A stretch of 64,000 nt of DNA from Cohnella herbarum (lineage in GTDB: Bacteria > Bacillota > Bacilli > Paenibacillales > Paenibacillaceae): positions 3,224,001 to 3,288,000 of the forward strand of contig NZ_CP051680.1 in the NCBI RefSeq assembly GCF_012849095.1, given 5' to 3'. The first letter of the stretch is position 1. Each line of letters opens with the position of its first letter. Shown here one piece after another: positions 1 through 6,885 of this stretch. Below the pieces are notes generated by a model, which saw nothing but the letters and a program-made list of their open reading frames with translations, was not told the DNA's origin and ran no database searches. Both the position numbers and the translations under genes were made by a program.

Positions 1-1165
1 TATTGGCGTTGAACCACATTCGCTTTCCGTCCGTGCTAATGTATTTGGAAGGCATAACCGTCGTATAACCGCCGTTCTTGCTCAGCGTCCAAGGGGAGGA
101 ATACGTTCCGAAGTCCTTGGACAAAAACCTTTTCCACGGACCCCACGGAGCCGGCGCCTCGTAAAATTCGAACGTGTACTCGGTCCAGGACAGATAAATA
201 TAGCGATTCAATGCGCGATTATACGTCACGCTCCCTTGCGAGATCGGAGTCATGTCCCGAATATGACCGGACGGAAACCCCGCGGTTACGGCTGGGTAAA
301 TCCTTCTGTCGTCCTGCAGGACCGGCTGACGGGCGGCTACGTTACCGTAGCCGGACCAGGATTGCGCCCCTCCGTTCAGTCCGCCCGTCCAGAACTGCCA
401 TTTCGACAGGTCCTGAACGTTATCCGTAGCGAGAATGCGAGCCAAGTAGAGCTTGGTTGGATCGGGCACCGAATTGTTAAAAGAATCGCGCCAATTGTAG
501 TCCGTTCCGTAAGCATAGATATAGTCGTCCCAATTGGAGTTCGGATCGTTATCGACGCCGTCCTTGCCCCAGTCGAGGAAGAAGACCGTCGTAAAGACCG
601 AATTCGGGAACATCGGAGAGGTCGCGTTCCAAGTCCAAGTCGCCCCCTTATCCGTCGATTTCAAAATCGTCGCATTAGGCGCGTCGTTGAATGAAGGGCC
701 GTAGAACTTGGCGCCCGGGCACCGGTTCAAATCTTGAACGGCCAACCAAAGCGTGCCTCCCCTCGAGGTCAATCCGGTAGGCTTGCGATTGTACTTGGCC
801 GATCCGTCCCCGCAAGTCGACTGGTTCCAGAGGGGCCCGAATCCTGCGCTGACCCGATTGCCGACGAGATTTCCATTATCGGGATGCCCGCTTGTGATCC
901 GGTTGAACGCGATATCGCTCCAGCCTTGATTGGTCCATCCCCAGCCGTCGCCGTTCGCGAGATACAAGTTGTCGTCGTTCGACCATGCGGACGGCCATAG
1001 ATCTCCGTCGCTGACCGTATTATACGTGCTACCCTCATCGATGAAAGCGGTTGCGAAAAACGTACTTTCTTCCGGGACGATCGCATGCGCGCGTCCTTCG
1101 TCGACCGTAAATCCTATTAGTAACAAGAAAACCGCGACTAGAATACCGTTTCTAACTCCGTTCAT
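1..1165 (-). CDS. Secreted sialidase-like/DUF4185-type protein (3' end cut by window)
   Basis: The reading frame is open from ATG 1165 to the window edge (388 codons), so the C-terminus is missing. A strong ribosome site (GGGAGGGAAA) lies just upstream. Residues 1-27 form a signal peptide: a short basic start, a hydrophobic stretch (about residues 8-20) and an AHA-like cleavage site. The mature part is rich in Trp, Asn, Asp and Gly. It has phrases typical of beta-propeller carbohydrate-active or sialidase-like proteins, such as STDKGATWTW (an Asp-box-like turn), YIYLSWTEYTF and APAPWGPWKRF. It most resembles my memory of DUF4185-type secreted proteins, but that assignment is not proved here. 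Role inferred: extracellular polysaccharide binding or hydrolysis. The gene at the other window edge is also a secreted, carbohydrate-related protein. Confidence 0.75.
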   Translation of the reverse strand, partial: MNGVRNGILVAVFLLLIGFTVDEGRAHAIVPEESTFFATAFIDEGSTYNTVSDGDLWPSAWSNDDNLYLANGDGWGWTNQGWSDIAFNRITSGHPDNGNLVGNRVSAGFGPLWNQSTCGDGSAKYNRKPTGLTSRGGTLWLAVQDLNRCPGAKFYGPSFNDAPNATILKSTDKGATWTWNATSPMFPNSVFTTVFFLDWGKDGVDNDPNSNWDDYIYAYGTDYNWRDSFNNSVPDPTKLYLARILATDNVQDLSKWQFWTGGLNGGAQSWSGYGNVAARQPVLQDDRRIYPAVTAGFPSGHIRDMTPISQGSVTYNRALNRYIYLSWTEYTFEFYEAPAPWGPWKRFLSKDFGTYSSPWTLSKNGGYTTVMPSKYISTDGKRMWFNAN

Positions 1166-1361
1166 GCCTATTTCCCTCCCAAGAAGGTTCACAAGATCGT
1201 CTTCAGTTTAGTAGATCAAACCAAATCGGTCTATTTGAACATTTTTGGGAGGGTGGACTTTTTTTCGGTAACGATAAAGAAGAAATAGTATATTATGCAT
1301 TCTAATAAAGCGGGCTGCTATAGCAACCCTCATGATATTATTTAAGTAATCATTCCTCTTT

Positions 1362-1676
1362 AGCTTAATCAGGGTTACGTAATCATAGCTCCGCTCTTAA
1401 GGCATTACATAAGGCTCTCCTTTTCAGAAATATTTTTTTGAATTGTTACTTTAATAATTTTCACTCCAGATTCACGTGTTATCAGACAAAATAAATTGGA
1501 TTCTATCGTATGAAGGCGCATGATGTCCCTCATAATTTAAAGCACTTACAGTAATCATATGTTTTAGATGATCACCGTTCATCCTTTCAATATGTATCTG
1601 CGGACACGAAATAAAATATTGATACTCTTTTCCAAGATAGGAAAGGTATCGTCCGTATAAAGTTTTCCTCTAGAGA
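1362..1676 (-). pseudogene. DUF3888-like gene, copy 1 (degenerate)
   Basis: This stretch is nearly identical in DNA to 4483-4808 and 14860-15130. Read on the minus strand it gives LYGRYLSYLGKEYQYF, then CPQIHIERMNGDH and NYEGHHAPSYDRIQFILSD, after which the frame breaks. The signal-peptide-coding 5' end is missing; the frame starts just inside repeat site S1. Downstream, identity with copy 2 stops a few bases before the point where copy 2 enters its CTAACGGG box, so the break coincides with a cassette-like boundary. No function is expected from this copy. Confidence 0.75.
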
Positions 1677-1693
1677 AGAATTTTATAACTAAA

Positions 1694-1773
1694 CTGCCTG
1701 TTAGTTGAGAAGACGACAGCCGGTTGCACTGGCTGTCGTCCCTTTGAGTTTATTGAATAAACGTACCCGTTCG
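1694..1773 (-). repeat. Cassette-site-like hairpin repeat S1
   Basis: On the minus strand this reads: box GAACGGGTACG, then TTTATTCAATAAACTCAAAG, a perfect 10-bp hairpin (GACGACAGCC at 1712-1721 and GGCTGTCGTC at 1731-1740), then box CTAACAGGCAG. It belongs to the same family as S2 (2637-2717) and S3 (4377-4456). It lies directly upstream of the truncated DUF3888 copy 1, as the partial site S5 does for copy 3. Compensating base differences keep the hairpin paired between copies. No T-tract follows, so it is not an ordinary terminator. Confidence 0.75.
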
Positions 1774-1803
1774 CGTAAGGAACGTCGCTTGAGTAGCTTG
1801 CAT

Positions 1804-2550
1804 ATGGTATCTCACAATCTAAAAGGTGAGGTGAGTACCCTGGGCGACATCATCAAACGAGGATCTCGATTTTATGTCGGTCAGCCGAAACGGATTCGTG
1901 CCTCAGCCACCTACAAAAAGCTGATCATCGATGTTCCAGAAGCAGTAGTCAGCGATACTGTGCCTGAAACGATGTTTTTTTACATGGATACGCGATTTAC
2001 TACCACGCAAATGAATCGCATGAAACGCTTGATAGGGGTAGTGCTCTCCATTTGGTTTTTTCATTACCAGCAAAAAAATGAAGGCGCAATCCTTTCTGCC
2101 TATCAAAGTTGTGTCAACAAGTATGCGAAGTTTAACCTCTCCCCTGTGTGGTTTGAAGGAAAGTTAAGCAATGGAGCGGTAGCGGCGGACGTGCAGATGG
2201 ACGGGCTCACGACGATGATTGCGGCCAACGGTTTCGGCCGCGCAGCCAAAGCCTATATTATGTACCAAGCTTCGGGCACTTCGACCATTAAAGGCGTCAG
2301 TGCGTCAGAGCCTGAAAAAAACTCGCTCACCATTACAGTGAATTCGACGGATTTAAATAATACCGGGATAACGGACTCGTTCTTAGGCGGCTCTTTGCTT
2401 CACGCCTGGTTGCATCGTGAAGGATACCGTCATCCTGCAGGGAAATTCACCAGCTACTTTGCAGGCGAAGCCGCCATGTGCGGGATGCGGGGTAATAAGG
2501 ATAAGTCTCCGCTAATACCAATATCTACCTACACGAAATGGCTGGACTGA
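1804..2550 (+). CDS. Uncharacterised protein with LLHAWLHREGYRHP motif
   Basis: I do not recognise a named family. The frame is open from 1705, but the first ~23 codons are repeat S1, so the true start is later. ATG 1804 is a nominal choice and has no good ribosome site; a start after AAAGGTGAGG near 1835 is also possible. About 248 residues are encoded from ATG 1804. A hydrophobic stretch (LIGVVLSIWFF) lies near residue 79. The C-terminal third has GGSLLHAWLHREGYRHP followed by YFAGEAAMC; the paired histidines could bind metal, which is inference only. It is the only apparently intact plus-strand gene between 1 and 5,060, where all other pieces run on the minus strand, which suggests a later insertion or inversion. 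Confidence 0.5.
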   Translation: MVSHNLKGEVSTLGDIIKRGSRFYVGQPKRIRASATYKKLIIDVPEAVVSDTVPETMFFYMDTRFTTTQMNRMKRLIGVVLSIWFFHYQQKNEGAILSAYQSCVNKYAKFNLSPVWFEGKLSNGAVAADVQMDGLTTMIAANGFGRAAKAYIMYQASGTSTIKGVSASEPEKNSLTITVNSTDLNNTGITDSFLGGSLLHAWLHREGYRHPAGKFTSYFAGEAAMCGMRGNKDKSPLIPISTYTKWLD

Positions 2551-2636
2551 TTTGTATGAAACTGGATTATCCCCCTAAGCTGTTTCATCTTCTTTGCTAC
2601 AACTAACCTCTTGGGGACTAAATGCATTAACGTAAT

Positions 2637-2717
2637 CTGCCCGTTAGTTGAGAAAACGACAGCCAGTAACAGCGGCTGCCGTCCCTTTGAGTTTATTGAA
2701 TAAACGTTCCCCGTTAG
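2637..2717 (-). repeat. Cassette-site-like hairpin repeat S2 (most complete copy)
   Basis: Minus-strand order: box CTAACGGGGAACG (2705-2717), TTTATTCAATAAACTCAAAG, a hairpin (ACGGCAGCC at 2674-2682 pairing with GGCTGTCGT at 2656-2664), then box CTAACGGGCAG (2637-2647). The TAA stop of the small upstream fragment lies inside the first CTAACGGG box, so coding sequence and site abut exactly. The hairpin differs from S1 and S3 at paired positions, with G-U wobble or compensating changes, so structure is kept rather than sequence. Confidence 0.8.
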
Positions 2718-2811
2718 TCATTCATGCCGCGCAAGACCAGCGCTGCACCACATATGATGAAAATAGAAAAACCCGTCAATACTGCTACTACGTCTGGTGA
2801 GGAAGGTCGAT
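2714..2811 (-). pseudogene. C-terminal remnant of a small membrane protein
   Basis: On the minus strand this encodes PSSPDVVAVLTGFSIFIICG and then AALVLRGMND and a stop (2714-2716). The middle is one hydrophobic membrane-spanning segment. No start codon or upstream domain is present; the frame begins after a scar-like GTTAG pair at 2824-2842. The stop codon is part of repeat site S2. It looks like the tail of a lost cassette gene. Parent family unknown. Confidence 0.5.
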
Positions 2812-2913
2812 AAACTATGGTGCGTTAGAGCCCATCCGTTAGTCTGATTCCAACGACCACGGTGCATCACAGAATGTCGCTCCCTTTCGGGAAGCGCTCA
2901 TGGTAAATTAATC

Positions 2914-3096
2914 CTATCTTGGTTTTTTCTCCAACACCCGAATAATGGAGTCTTTTATTGCTAAATTTCCATCAATATTTGACCACCCCATTACAACTCC
3001 CATTTGATCGAAGTGTACACCTTGAATATCCATAGCTCCAAGTATTCCCGATTTTTGATGTAGGTGTTCCCATTGCATAGATGACATCTTGTCGCG
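2914..3096 (-). pseudogene. C-terminal fragment of an unknown gene
   Basis: The minus strand has an open coding-like frame reading MSSMQWEHLHQKSGILGAMD, then IQGVHFDQMGVVMGWSNIDG and ending IRVLEKKPR stop (2914-2916). It has no ribosome site and is joined at its 5' side to the truncated recombinase in a different frame. Amino-acid composition looks coding, but I do not recognise a family. The overlapping frame 2991-3173 looks like a shadow. Confidence 0.4.
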
Positions 3097-3156
3097 TTGA
3101 TTTTTAATTTAATTTGAAGTGCACCTTTCCTTTTTGTACCTATCGACACCATTAAG

Positions 3157-3390
3157 TTAACATTGGATCGCAAGAAACGGCCGGTGACCTAAGCTGCTTG
3201 GCTTTAATCGTTCCGATTGCTTAGCTAGGTACTCCTTCAGTCGTTGTATAGTGATCTCATCGATTTCAAGATCACCAAGTTCACCAAGTAAAATCCTTAT
3301 CTGAATCGAATACGCTTTTATTGTAAGTAAGCAAAACCCCTGAATCCGTTTCTCTTCTTCATACATCCTCCAAAGTTTCGATAATTTCAA
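3157..3390 (-). pseudogene. Tyrosine recombinase/integrase, N-terminal core-binding domain only
   Basis: A TTG start at 3390 follows a good ribosome site (AAGGGAGG). The ~70 meaningful residues match the SAM-like, DNA-binding N-terminal domain of phage-type integrases: LSKLWRMYEEEKRIQGF, a helix with LTIKAYSIQIRILLGELGDL, then IDEITIQRLKEYLAKQ and PSSLGHR. In full-length members the next residues begin the inter-domain linker and a ~200-residue catalytic domain carrying R-H-R-Y. All of that is missing: after SLGHR the frame runs into unrelated sequence and stops. It sits in the middle of the array of CTAACGGG hairpin sites, so it may be the dead relic of the enzyme that moved them. The link is inference. 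Confidence 0.7.
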
Positions 3391-3462
3391 AACAAAACCT
3401 CCCTTGAGTTAACCTGATAAATCTAGGTTTGCTCAATAAGGAGGTTTTAATCGATCGCATTC

Positions 3463-3482
3463 AACTAGCGTTCCCAGTTAAG
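3463..3482 (-). repeat. Partial cassette-site S4 (left box only)
   Basis: Just after the HAD gene the minus strand reads CTTAACTGGGAACGCTAGTT, matching the left box and flank of S2 and S3 (CTAACGGGGAACG plus AT-rich flank) with a few changes. The hairpin and right box are absent; recombinase-gene leader sequence follows instead. Confidence 0.5.
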
Positions 3483-3503
3483 TGAATCATTATCAGCAAT
3501 TGA

Positions 3504-4298
3504 TTACACCACAAATTTCTCAAGAGCAACAGCAACACCATCGTTATCATTTGATTCGGTAATGTGTTTTGCACAATTTTTTAGCTCAACTATCGCGTTT
3601 TCCATAGCGATCGGAAATCCGCACTTATGGAATAGTCCTAAATCATTAAAGTCATCCCCGAATACCATTACATGTTCTGACTTCACCCCGATATCATTAA
3701 GCACCCATTGCACGGCTTCTTCCTTTGAGGCTGATTTTTGCATGATTTGAACCAATACACCACCATCGGTTGCGATTACGTTCACATGGTCGCCGAATTG
3801 CTCGATAACGTCCCTCCATGTGCTGTAACCATGAACCAATATTTTGGTTGGGGATAGTGAACTAATGAAATCCTTATCAACAACCGGGGGTTTAGGATCA
3901 TTTGGACGGATACCGAAATGACCGAGTTGCGAGTCGGGAATTGGTGTACACGTATACCATGAGTCATTGACCTCGTATGAAATTATCGATTGAGGTGCAT
4001 GTAACTCAATGAAATTGTTAATCTGTTGGCTAATCTCCATTGGGATACTAATGTGCCGCTGAGTTTGCTTAGTCTTACATGTTATTAGAGCACCATTGTA
4101 ATAAACCAAGTAGTCTACAAAAGGAAAATTCTTCACAAATTGATTAGCCGCTCTAGGCGGTCGCGCCGTGGCAACGATAATATGAATTCCAGAATCATAA
4201 CATCTTTTAACAGTCTGATAATTTCTAGGTGATATGGATTTGTCGCTGCCAAGCAATGTTCCGTCCAAGTCTAATACAATTGCCTGTATTTTCGACAT
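3504..4298 (-). CDS. Cof-type HAD-superfamily phosphatase
   Basis: A 264-residue protein of the Cof/YkrA class of HAD hydrolases, small cytoplasmic Mg-dependent phosphatases acting on sugar phosphates, flavin or nucleotide phosphates. Motif I is DLDGTLL near residue 9. Motif II is the Thr of IIVATARPP (~residue 44). The cap region spans about residues 80-185. Motif III/IV is GDDFNDLGLF near residue 215, the usual GDxxNDxxM position. Length is normal (about 260-280). ATG 4298 is chosen because GAGGAG lies 8 bases upstream; ATG 4304 is too close. It has its own leader after repeat S3 and is followed by partial site S4, so it sits like one cassette. It appears intact. Substrate unknown. Confidence 0.85.
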   Translation of the reverse strand: MSKIQAIVLDLDGTLLGSDKSISPRNYQTVKRCYDSGIHIIVATARPPRAANQFVKNFPFVDYLVYYNGALITCKTKQTQRHISIPMEISQQINNFIELHAPQSIISYEVNDSWYTCTPIPDSQLGHFGIRPNDPKPPVVDKDFISSLSPTKILVHGYSTWRDVIEQFGDHVNVIATDGGVLVQIMQKSASKEEAVQWVLNDIGVKSEHVMVFGDDFNDLGLFHKCGFPIAMENAIVELKNCAKHITESNDNDGVAVALEKFVV

Positions 4299-4376
4299 CT
4301 GCATCTCTCCTCACAAATAATTCTTCAAATAATAAACTAGTATCACGAGAGATGCTAGACTCACTATTAAATTAAT

Positions 4377-4456
4377 CTGCCAGCTAACACAACGACGGCA
4401 ACCGATCGTTCAGGCCGGCTGCCGTCGTGTCATTATTGAGCTATTGTTCCCGTTAG
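4377..4456 (-). repeat. Cassette-site-like hairpin repeat S3
   Basis: Minus-strand order: CTAACGGGAAC (4446-4456), AATAGCTCAATAATGACAC, an 11-bp hairpin (GACGGCAGCCG at 4416-4426 with CGGTTGCCGTC at 4394-4404, one G-T pair), then GTTAGCTGGCAG (4377-4388). It lies between the 3' end of DUF3888 copy 2 and the HAD gene. The arms are one base longer than in S1 but align position by position. Confidence 0.8.
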
Positions 4457-4482
4457 GGTAATCAGAGTTACGTAATTATTGC

Positions 4483-4808
4483 TCAGCTCTTACGGCATTG
4501 CATGAGGCTTTCCTTTTCAGAAATATTTTTTTGAATTGTTACTTTCATGATTTCCACTCCAGATTCAGGTATATCAGACAAAATAAATTGGATTCTATCG
4601 TATGAAGGCGCATGATGTCCTTCGTAGTTTAAAGCACTTACAGTAACCATATGTCTTAGATGATCACCATTCATCCTTTCAATATGTATCTGCGGACACA
4701 AAATAAAATTTTGATACTCTTTTCCAAGATAGGGAAGATATCGTCCGTATAAAGTTCCCTCTAGAAGTTCTTCTCTTGATGTTGTATTAACTGAATTTAG
4801 GGGATCCG
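4483..4808 (-). pseudogene. DUF3888-like gene, copy 2 (5' truncated)
   Basis: The frame is open from 4808 to the TGA at 4483 and has the complete C-terminus (ILSDIPESGVEIMKVTIQK and ending MQCRKS), which copy 3 lacks. The signal peptide is gone: at GGATCCGAA (about 4802-4810) the sequence switches to a fragment of another gene (4797-4958). The intact family member is inferred to be a ~130-residue exported protein: signal peptide, SREELLE, LYGRYLPYLGKEY, then a beta-rich part with CPQIHIER and YEGHHAPSYD. This matches my memory of DUF3888 (unknown function). Confidence 0.65.
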
Positions 4809-4958
4809 AAATGTAGTTCCTTTTGTAAAATAACCATCTCCAGTCTTAGCATCATAATCATATAGCTGTAACTGTTCAAACGCTTTTTCATAATCTCCAA
4901 ATATAATAGCTTGATAATAATGTTTGATACTACCTACTCGTTTTTTCCAATTTAACAC
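4797..4958 (-). pseudogene. Gene X fragment A (5' half, fused to DUF3888 relic)
   Basis: From GTG 4958 the minus strand encodes 53 residues: VLNWKKRVGSIKHYYQAIIF, GDYEKAFEQLQLYDYDAKTG, DGYFTKGTT, then the junction residues FRIP and a stop. The same gene occurs at 16927-17259, where this 5' part has an internal deletion but the 3' part survives. Splicing the two copies gives a plausible small (~130-residue) cytoplasmic protein. Family unrecognised; this copy should be inactive. Confidence 0.5.
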
Positions 4959-5059
4959 ATTTCTTTTTCTACTCAGTGAAACAGCGAAAAGCCGAGGAGA
5001 TCGAAATCCTCCCTCGGCTTAGCAACATTATAAGAAAATTTAATTCCTTTTATTCCCCC
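4930..5059. repeat. 130-bp direct repeat, left copy
   Basis: Identical base for base, as far as I can read it, to 17231-17360. It contains the start of gene X, an inverted-repeat terminator (arms AGCCGAGG 4990-4997 and CCTCGGCT 5012-5019), and the last ~20 bases, including the stop, of the trmH-like gene. At the right copy the trmH gene continues; here it breaks off at TTCCCCC and unrelated sequence follows. The left copy is therefore the duplicated one. The pair brackets a ~12.2-kb island. Confidence 0.9.
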
Positions 5060-5077
5060 TGTAAACAAATAAAAAAT

Positions 5078-5914
5078 ACTGTCCTCAAACTCCCCTCCCC
5101 CAAAATCCCCCTCCGCCATACTCCCACAAGCCCTCACCCCTATTTCCGAGATAATAATTAGTGTCTACTCATGTGAGGTTTAACCGAGTGAAAACTGGAA
5201 GAGAACTGGTTCAATTGTGAACGAAACGAGATAATAATTAGTGTCCTTGAAGGGCAGGGGGAGATCAGGAAAGTGCATGGGAAAATCAAGGGATTAGGGG
5301 ACAGAATCAAGATCGGGAAACGGAAAATAGAGATTAGGTGCAAGCTTCCTGAGATAAGCTGGAGTAGATACATTGGATTTCCTAGCAGGAATATTGCGGG
5401 AATAAACACTTGAATGCATGCTCTTACTGCCTTTGCTGGCTCTTATTACCCTTGCATGCCCTTACTGCCTTTACCGGCTCTTGCATGCACTTACTCCTCT
5501 TACTGCACTTACTGCTCTTCCTCCCCTGTCCTTACCCTTCTCCTACTGCCATTTCCCCTTGATCCACTTGAGTTTATAGCGATTATATTGCGAGTGAATA
5601 GCGGAGAAAATCATGCCCTTGAAGCCCTGGAGACCAGTACGAATTATATTAGAAATTCAAGTGATTGTCTTTCCCCTGAGCCCTGATCCTGCTATCCGTT
5701 GGAGCGGGATGAGAAGGATTATCAGAGTTTGGATGGTTCCCTGCACTTACTGGCACTTACTGCCTTTGCATGTTCATCCCTGTCCCACAACCCTGTTGTT
5801 CTCCCCTGTTCTTTCCTGCCCTTCTGCACTGGAGCGGGACAAATGAAAAAAGACTGGAGATTGTGGGAGTGATTACCCGTGCAATTTCCAGCCTTTGGTG
5901 AGTTTGAGGACAGT
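5078..5914. mobile_element. ~840-bp non-coding element with 15-bp terminal inverted repeats
   Basis: The ends are perfect inverted repeats: ACTGTCCTCAAACTC (5078-5092) and GAGTTTGAGGACAGT (5900-5914). Inside are a 19-bp direct repeat (CGAGATAATAATTAGTGTC at 5147 and 5227) and, near the right end, a related inverted form (GGACAGTTATTATTAT at 5909). The interior is strongly biased to short pyrimidine words such as CTTACTGCC, with repeats of TTACTGCCTTTGC. Frames here (5158-5409, 5414-5686, 5613-5846) have low-complexity products and no ribosome sites, so I treat them as spurious. It resembles non-autonomous elements made of many short repeats; no transposase is present. Confidence 0.5.
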
Positions 5915-6005
5915 TATTATTATGTGGGGACAGTTATTTAGGGTGGTGGACAGGAATTGTTTTAGTTTGAAAAGGTAGTTGATTTTTTTAGAAGGAAACA
6001 TTTGG

Positions 6006-6020
6006 TATGATGATATCATA
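6006..6020. promoter_or_regulatory. Perfect dyad upstream of the nuclease/HEPN pair
   Basis: TATGAT-GAT-ATCATA is a perfect inverted repeat with a 3-base centre, 32 bases before the start of the nuclease gene. Its left arm could serve as a -10 element, so a dimeric repressor or the product itself could bind here. No regulator gene is adjacent. Confidence 0.35.
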
Positions 6021-6051
6021 AAGACTAACATTGAAATGGTGGGACAAGCGA

Positions 6052-6810
6052 ATGGAACTTCCTTTTGAATCTCTAAAGTATAAGCATGGGCTTGCAGGGG
6101 CAACGGAGAAATTCGAAGCAATTTGTGTTGAGTTAATTCAAATTATACATGAGGATGACTCCCATACGGTAGAAAGTGCTGGAGGGGATGGCGGCATCGA
6201 TATATTTGTAGGGGATTATGAAGGTGATTTAGATGTATACCAATGCAAGTATTTCATTAATAAAATTGACTCATCTCAGAAAAATAAAATTATCGCCTCC
6301 TTTAACAAAGTCGTTTCAGAAAAGGGCGATAACATTATGAAATGGCATTTATGTGTTGCCAAAGACTTCAATAAAAAGGAGCATGAATGGTGGGCAAAAT
6401 GGAAAAAAGAAATGGAAGAAAATTATAATTTTAAAATTAAATTGTGGGATGCAAGCCAACTGACAACGAAGTTGAAAAAAAACGGATTGTTTGATCGCTA
6501 CTTTTCAGATTATAAGTCAAAAAAAGAAGAGCTAAGCAACGATTTTCGTCATGCTATTTCAACTTTGAGTGAGAATCCAGTTTATTACAATCTCGATTTT
6601 CTTGATCATTTAGATGAATTAAGGAACAAGTGGCAAGCAGATGGATTTATTATAAATCGAAAATCCCCAATATTTTCTTATATGAACGAATTTAAGATGA
6701 TTGTTGCCACTAATAGTGGAATGTTAATGAATAATGAGAAAGCGAGAGATAAAGTTACTGATCTAGTCAAATTGATTATAGATGAATACAAAAAACTTAT
6801 TAAAGATTAG
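6052..6810 (+). CDS. Mrr-like PD-(D/E)XK nuclease-domain protein (candidate defence gene)
   Basis: A 252-residue, Lys-rich protein in very AT-rich DNA. Residues ~20-70 form a restriction-endonuclease (Mrr-type) core: FEAICVEL helix, GGDGGIDIFVGD with catalytic Asp50, and DVYQCKYF with the Q-x-K motif (Gln64, Lys66). This is the PD-(D/E)XK signature seen in Mrr-like DNA-cleaving domains. Residues ~110-150 (LWDASQLTTKLKKNGLFDRYF) resemble the rest of such N-terminal modules. The last ~100 residues are an unrecognised helical part. ATG 6052 is preferred over TTG 6031 because GGTGGG lies just upstream. The next gene begins 75 bases downstream on the same strand. Target inferred to be DNA; system type unknown. 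Confidence 0.65.
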   Translation: MELPFESLKYKHGLAGATEKFEAICVELIQIIHEDDSHTVESAGGDGGIDIFVGDYEGDLDVYQCKYFINKIDSSQKNKIIASFNKVVSEKGDNIMKWHLCVAKDFNKKEHEWWAKWKKEMEENYNFKIKLWDASQLTTKLKKNGLFDRYFSDYKSKKEELSNDFRHAISTLSENPVYYNLDFLDHLDELRNKWQADGFIINRKSPIFSYMNEFKMIVATNSGMLMNNEKARDKVTDLVKLIIDEYKKLIKD

Positions 6811-6885
6811 AAAAGTACCTGAAGGCTGAGAAAATGCCTAAAACATCAAGTACATTGAAAATGCAAATATTTTAGAGGTGATCAT

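Noticed and set aside
211..1211. Overlapping plus-strand and minus-strand frames (211-429, 236-694, 734-1000, 769-1086, 930-1211)
   Set aside because: They are shadows of the minus-strand secreted protein 1-1165, which has a signal peptide and ribosome site.
2824..2842. A sixth cassette site at GTTAGAGCCCATCCGTTAG
   Set aside because: It has two GTTAG boxes but no hairpin or flank match, so it may be a scar; not listed as a full site.
1694..4456. Reading the hairpin repeats as simple terminators or CRISPR repeats
   Set aside because: They lack T-runs, carry conserved boxes at both ends, and are separated by genes rather than by uniform spacers.
5158..5846. ORFs at 5158-5409, 5414-5686 and 5613-5846
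   Set aside because: The products are low-complexity strings from short pyrimidine repeats, with no ribosome sites.
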